Origin: Chaetorhynchus papuensis
Taxonomy: Eukaryota; Chordata; Aves; Passeriformes; Rhipiduridae
Reading direction: 5' to 3'
Assembly (NCBI GenBank): GCA_013396525.1
Contig: VWYX01000205.1
Span: forward strand, 778,522-842,521
DNA length: 64,000 bases
Shown here: positions 58,681 through 64,000 of the stretch, one piece after another
Layout of the letters: each line of letters begins with the position of its first letter
How positions within the stretch are numbered: position 1 is the stretch's first letter
Program-made: the position numbers and the translations under genes
The notes under the pieces: generated by a model
Database searches by the model: none
The model's input: the letters and a program-made list of their open reading frames with translations, nothing else
What the model was told of the DNA's origin: nothing

Positions 58681-59689
58681 GGCCCCGGCAGCGGCCCCGC
58701 CGCGGTGCGCACGGCAGGTGAGCTCGGAGCGCTGCGAGGCCCTGCCGCCCTCGCGGACAGGAGCCCTACCCGGGGCACCGGGGTCTTACCGAGCACCGGG
58801 GTCGCGCCGCCTCAGCGAAGGGGCGCGGGCCGGAGGGAACTGCCGGGTTCGGGGCTGCGCGTTGCCTGTATCTGGCCGGTTCCCGGGCTCTCGGGCCGCT
58901 CGGGTGGTCGGGGTGAGACCCTGGAGGGTGCCGGGGCCGCGCCGTCCCCCGGGGATTTGCCCCGGTGTCGCGGGCTGTCGCGGTAATCGTGCCGTGCCTC
59001 AGTTTCCCTTGTCCCGGTCGGGGCGGGGGCTGCCGCCGCCCCCGCGGGGGACAGGCTGGGTGTCTGCGTTCCAGGCGGTGCCCGGGGGGAGAGGAGGCGG
59101 CTCGGCGGGGTGCGGGTGGGGGTCCCCCAGCCCCCCGGGCGGTGCTGATGCCCCGGGGCGGCCCCGCTCCTCCCTCGCCCTGCCTTGCACAACCCCGGCG
59201 TTTCCCCGGGCCCACGCATCTGCCTCCCGATTAGCCCTGGTTTGCGATCCCCCCGGGCAGGGCCGGAGAGTGTGTCCCCTCCGGGTGGGCTGCGGCGGCC
59301 ATGGCCTCAAGGACCCTCCTGTCCATGCTGTTTTCCTTTCTCTTTGACTTTTTCCTCCTCGCCCAGCCGTGTGTGTCCGTATTGGATGCAGATCCAGAGG
59401 CTGGAATAGCTGGAGCAGGGATGGCAGCATCCTTCTCTTTTGGGAGGGAGGCACAGCTTGTCTCCCCCTTTCCCCTCCCTCAGTTCCATGCTAAGACCCC
59501 CACGGAGGGCAGAGAGAAAAAAAATAAAAAAGATGCTGCCTGTCACTGTTGCTTTTGGGTGAGAATAGCTCCAGGTGGGACTCATGGGGATCTGCGTCCT
59601 CTCAGAGATCCGGCTATCCTGTTCCTGTGTCCCTGACACACAGGTTGCCCCCTATATCAAGAAGTCAAATGCAGCCTTTTCCCTTGAGC

Positions 59690-59755
59690 GGGTTATTCCC
59701 ATCACTTGGATGGGTTATTCCCATCACTTGGGTGGGTTATTCCCACCTCTTGGGG
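59690..59755 (+). repeat. 22-bp tandem repeat, three copies
   Basis: GGGTTATTCCCATCACTTGG recurs at 59690, 59712 and 59734, the third copy slightly changed (CACCTCTTGG). Confidence 0.88.
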
Positions 59756-62700
59756 GAATGGGAGCTGTTCTGCTGCCACAAGCTCTTTTAGAGTGCACAT
59801 TTCACGAAGAGTGCTGTCAGCTGAAGCGTTCCGGAGACTGGACTTTGGGCACTGGGATGAGTTCTGGAGACAGGAAGGCTCCAGCCAGGCACGTCCTTGA
59901 GAGCTGTCTCTGTGGTGAGGTGAAGTAAGCAAGAAGAAAACAGGAGAGGCTTTTTGCTGCCTTTGGCATCGTTCCTGGCTCTGTAAGAAATCCCACGACG
60001 CCCTTTCGGCCCGACCTACGCCGAGCAGACCTATTTAGCACAGGGCCGTGGGTTGTTGCTTGCCAGCAGCTGGTACAGAACTCTCATGGGTGGCGGAAAC
60101 CAAACCATCTACTCTTGTGGCATTGCAGGTTTTGTTTTAAAGCAGCAGTCCTTACGCTTTGGGTGACACTTCGCTGGTGTAGCTGCGTGGTGCCACTGTC
60201 TGCTACCGCTTGGTTGTTGCTGGCTGAAGCACACCGAGATGGACAGGAGTAGCTTGGAAGCAAGGAAAAGGCTACAAGGAAAGGGGTGGCTGTGCCTTGT
60301 TCTGCTTTGGAGTTCTGTGACAAGCAGCCATGATGCTGCTGAGCTCTGCAGGGAGAAGTGGAACAGGCAGGATGAGCCAGATGTCTTTGCAGCAGAAGAC
60401 AGGGTCTTGCATAAATCCACCCCTGTGCTGCCAGGAAAGCACCAGCACCGTGCCTGGCTGCGTGTCCTGCCTGTGCTGAAGCTTCGGCCCATCTTGAGGA
60501 GCTCAGGATGCAGCTGTGTGTGGTTACCCATGTTTGTAAACCTGGCAGACCCAGGGAAATGCTTTATTTTCTTTGTGAGCAGCCCCATCAGAAGCAGGTT
60601 GTTTTGTGAAGGGAGGTGGTTTTTTGAGGCAAGAGTGGGATTTCTGGCTGGGGGACATCTTTAATACCTGCTGTGTTTTGGGTATGGCTCTCGCCTTTCC
60701 CACCCTCTCTTTGTGGCTAAACTGGCTGGAAAGAAAAACACTGCAAGTGGAGGTTCAGACCTTTCCCTTTGAGTCTTGAGCCTTGCAATACCTGCTTTTC
60801 TCTTCTTTTATTACTCCCAGCTCAGTGGACTGCAGTGCCCAAAAAGTCTCATTATTGCTGCCTCCTAAAGCCAACTCCACTCCTGGTTTCCTGCAAATGA
60901 GACCAGTCCAGCAGCCCAGGATTGGTTGTCCATTGTCTGGGGAGCTGCTGGAGCTCTGTAGAAGAAAACCAGTCTGGGGGCTACAGTGTTTTCCAGTAAA
61001 ATGATCAAACTGATCATTTCCAGTAAAATGACAAACAAAAAAAAAATCGTTCTGTGGTGTCTGTCTGAGTGGCTTTTGCTTTCCCTCTGAGGAGACATGC
61101 CGGGGACCCAGCAGCCCCAGTCATGGGAAAATTATGCTGGCAGCCTGCAGGGATTTGCTTTCACCTCCTGTGATCCTGGTGCGGAGGAGGCTTCCTGTGA
61201 ATATTGTGCACTGGAGTAAGGAAAACCCCCTTCTCCTTAGGGCTGGGCCATCACAGGATGGGAATTGAAGGGCTGACAAGCCTGCAGCTCTGGGAGGCTG
61301 CTCCCTGCCCCGGGGTCACTGCCCAAAGCAAACCCCCAGCAGTGCCAGCCCCCTCCTGCACAGGATTCACATCCTAAGCCTTGGTATCTTCAGCATTCAG
61401 TAAATTTAAAGAAGGAATCACATCCTTCTGTCACTTCTGCGTGGCTGGTACAGTGATTGCTGTGGCAGTGATGCGCGTTGTTCTGGGTGACAGCGGTGAC
61501 AGCTCCAGCTCACTCCCAAGCCACAGCACAGCTATTTAAACACCACTCTGCTTTCATCTTTGCCCGTGAGTCTCCCCTGCCCACTCACACTCTCATTCTC
61601 TACCGTTGCTGAGTTGCCATAAAAATTTGCTATCTAAAGGTCTTGGTGTCCCGCGTGGAACCAGCAACGCCCACAGGTGCCCCTCTGGCAATCTCTGACA
61701 GTGGCTGGGCACGGAGCCAGCGAGCTGCAGCTGGGCAGCCACGGTCCATGCCTGGCCCTCAGCCCCCAGGGCTGTGAAATACTGTCAGATCACCTTGGGA
61801 ACTGTTGACTGGCAAAGAGGCAAGTGTTTTCTGGTGGTTTGGTGGTTTCTGCTGGAGTTTGTGGTAGTCGTGTTTTCTTTGAGTACCTAACCACCATTAG
61901 GTGCTGGTCGGTGGTCCCCTCTCTCCTCCCCTCGTGTTTTTATTGAAATGAGATTTTTCACTGTAAATATCACCTGTCAGAACTCCTAAGGAAAAAAGCC
62001 ACAACAAACCAAGACTGGGATCAATGGCTTGGTCTCTGGTCCCCAGGGTGACTTCTCTGTTCCAGCAGCTCCTTGCAGAAACTGGACTGTGCCTCCACTC
62101 GAGGAAAACCCACCCTGTCCCCAGTGATGGCCTGGAATGCTGTGGAAACCCCTCCCTCTTGCTGGCTATTGTTTGCTGGTGAATTTGTGGCTTCCGTCAG
62201 CTGGAGATAGTCTAGTTCCTCTCCCCAGCTGTTATTTGAAAACAGCTCCTATGGTCCCTTTGCTGCAACCTCCCTGGTAGGGTACAGACCTTGAGTAGAA
62301 AAGTTCTTGACAGAATCTTGAGAATAGGGAATATCAGAGGTTTTCAGTGGTTCCATCCAGCTGGGAGAATATGAGATCGCTGTGAGTGAGCTCTGCTGTT
62401 TGGCAGGGTGGTCAGTGCAGCTGGACTGTGTTTGAGGGGTTCCTGCACAGGGCACAGGGACATCCCATGTGCTGTGAGGCAAGGCAGAAAACCTCCAGGT
62501 TTGGGGTCTGGCGTTAAGAGAATGAGGACTGGTGTTTCAGGCTGCTTCCAAGCCACATGGGGAGATGGTACCGCAGGAGAGGGCAGCTCTTCCCCCTCCT
62601 TCCTCCTCTCCCTACCTTCCCTGACACACACCTGGGCTCATGCTGGTGCACAATGAGGATGCCCTGCAAGATGCTCACTGCGGGGTGGGTTTGGTACCCA

Positions 62701-62876
62701 GGTCCTCCCAGAGCCCGAGGTCTGGAGCAGCACTTGGTGACTGGACAGCAGTGGGAAGCAGGCTTGTGTCCCCATCCAGCCTGTGACTCCATCCCCGTCC
62801 TCTGCCAGGCTGGCAGCGTGGCCACAGGTGATGGCATTTCCCAGCCACAAGGGTCCCACTGGGCTACATGCTGGGC

Positions 62877-63020
62877 TCATCCAACCTGGCCTTGAACACT
62901 TCCAGGGATGGGGCAGCCACAGCTGCTCTGGGCAGCCTGTTCTGGTGCCTCACCCCGCTCACAGTCAAGAATCTCTCCCTAATACCTAATCCAAACCTGT
63001 CCTCTGTTTAAGACCAGCTG
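62877..63020 (-). mobile_element. CR1 LINE fragment, antisense
   Basis: The plus strand contains CATCCAACCTGGCCTTGAAC, ACTTCCAGGGATGGGGCAGC, GGTGCCTCACC and TCTCTCCCTAATACCTAATC, the reverse complement of a well-known CR1 segment. Both ends are truncated. Confidence 0.88.
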
Positions 63021-64000
63021 TGACAGTGCTGCCATCGCTGGGACCCACAGCTTGGAAATGGCCCTGGTTCTTCCACAGCTTCCTGTCAGCTTCTCTGGGC
63101 TCCAGCTCACCCCACACCACCACAGCTGGGCAGCTCCCAGTGGTCACCACTTCCAGCTGCTTGGGACAGGGCCACTGGCTCCCCATGGGGGGCCAGAGGC
63201 AATGGGGGGGGCTTGGCAGCACCCACAGAGCAGGAGGATGGTGAGACCCACCAGTGCATCTCCCAGAAGCAGAGTACTGCTGAGGCCAGGCCCAATTCCC
63301 TGTTGCTGAGGCAGGTGTTAATTGCTGCTCCAGTTGTGGATGCTGCCAGGTGGCAGTTGTCATCTGGAAAGTCCCTGCCGCTCCCTGGCAGGCAGGTCAT
63401 CCAAACTGGAGATCAGCCTGGATCACTCATGGCATGAGCATTCGTCTGAGGTTGAGACAGTTTCGGGTATGGGCTACCCTATTCCCCTTTCAAAATTCCC
63501 CCTCTCAGTTCCCTCCTGCTCACCAGCTGTCTTGGCTGGGAGAAGAGCACTTTGGGGTGCTCCTGTTGTGCCCCCAGGCAGCATCCCAGCTCCAACTGGC
63601 ATGGGAACCTTTTCAGCTGCTGCTCTGCTCCATGCTATAACAAGCTGGCATCAGGGGGGATAGTTCTGATAAGCTGTGCTGTGATTCACAGCAGCTGCTT
63701 TATCCCCCCAGGAGATGGGTGAGGCCTGGAGCCAGGATCCTGCCCGGCTGTCCCCAGGCCAGACTTCAGCAAGGGGGAGGCCTTAGGCCACCCGCAAGTG
63801 CAAGGAATTGGAAAAGCAACTAGCACATTGCTTGTGGGTGTTTTGTCTCCTTGGGCTTTGCTCCCAGCCCGGCACATGCCCAGATGTTCCCTGTGCCCAA
63901 TTCAGGAAGCCATGCTGCTGGTAGCCAGTTTTTCTGGCTGAGCCGGAGGACAGAATGAGTCCCTGCCTGGCTCCTGGGGCTCATCCCCCAGTACTGCCCA

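Larger units (their letters stand above)
58543..58717 (+). other. TNIP1: Probable untranslated exon 1 of TNIP1
   Basis: From the inferred start near 58543 to a consensus donor (ACGGCAG/GTGAGC, exon end 58717). No ATG is present, consistent with the non-coding first exon of mammalian TNIP1. TNIP1 encodes ABIN-1, a ubiquitin-binding A20 partner that restrains NF-kappaB. The coding start lies beyond the window. Confidence 0.5.
58141..59300 (+). promoter_or_regulatory. TNIP1: CpG island, probable TNIP1 promoter
   Basis: CpG-dense DNA with a TATA-like TTTATA (58513-58518), an inverted CCAAT box (ATTGG, 58536-58540), a NF-kappaB site (58564-58574) and a GC box just after it. Assignment to TNIP1 rests on conserved order: TNIP1 follows ANXA6 in the same orientation. 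TATA spacing puts a start near 58543, but a broad CpG-type start cluster is equally possible. Confidence 0.6.
58718..64000 (+). other. TNIP1: TNIP1 intron 1 (partial, runs off right edge)
   Basis: No exon encoding the TNIP1 N-terminus (MEGRGPYRIYDPGG in human) was found up to the window end, so intron 1 exceeds 5 kb. Contents are the tail of the CpG island, a 22-bp repeat at 59690 and a CR1 fragment at 62877. Confidence 0.5.

Noticed and set aside
58106..59347. 413-residue open frame across the 58-59 kb CpG island
   Set aside because: Composition is Pro/Arg/Gly/Ala-rich as expected from CpG-island DNA, there is no family resemblance, and it reads through the TNIP1 exon 1 donor. Length comes from high GC lacking stop codons.
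59301..64000. Search for TNIP1 coding exon 2
   Set aside because: No frame resembling the TNIP1 N-terminus with a suitable acceptor and donor was found, so I did not call one.

Overview
The window is vertebrate nuclear DNA, almost certainly from a bird. Genes are split by GT-AG introns, CpG-rich promoter islands are frequent, intergenic distances are short, and three fragments of the bird/reptile retroposon CR1 are present. I identified genes by reading exons, checking that each joins in frame at GT-AG borders, and comparing with vertebrate families I know. Gene order and relative orientation match the conserved block SLC36A1 - GM2A - CCDC69 - ANXA6 - TNIP1 (human 5q33), with one extra gene.

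Layout, left to right. (1) 1-6.4 kb: the 5' half of SLC36A1 (minus strand), a lysosomal/plasma-membrane proton-coupled amino acid transporter. The gene runs off the left edge. A CpG island with a palindromic CLEAR-type E-box abuts an assembly gap at 6.4 kb. (2) 7.4-12.3 kb: GM2A (minus), complete in four coding exons. (3) 16.8-26.4 kb: CCDC69 (plus), complete in nine coding exons. (4) 26.8-33.0 kb: a complete 11-coding-exon cationic amino acid transporter of the CAT (SLC7A1-4) group (minus), tail-to-tail with CCDC69. The human block has no gene at this place, to my knowledge. (5) 35.2-52.05 kb: ANXA6 (plus), complete in 25 coding exons giving 671 residues, including an 18-bp microexon. Its introns hold a solo LTR, a CR1 fragment, a 190-bp tandem duplication and a 46-bp minisatellite. 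(6) 58.1 kb to the right edge: a CpG-island promoter, probable untranslated first exon and start of intron 1 of TNIP1 (plus), with a NF-kappaB site. No TNIP1 coding exon is visible.

The genes do not form one pathway; they are a conserved syntenic block. SLC36A1 and GM2A both act in lysosomes (amino acid efflux; ganglioside GM2 presentation to beta-hexosaminidase A). ANXA6 works on endosomal and plasma membranes. CCDC69 is a spindle-midzone coiled-coil protein. TNIP1 (ABIN-1) dampens NF-kappaB signalling. I found no tRNA, rRNA, CRISPR array or prokaryotic-type element, and no clearly new multi-gene system. The most unusual items are the extra CAT gene, a splice donor in ANXA6 that would end a four-repeat annexin exactly if the intron were retained, the changed cysteine and glycosylation pattern of GM2A, and the repeat and regulatory architecture at the SLC36A1 and TNIP1 promoters.
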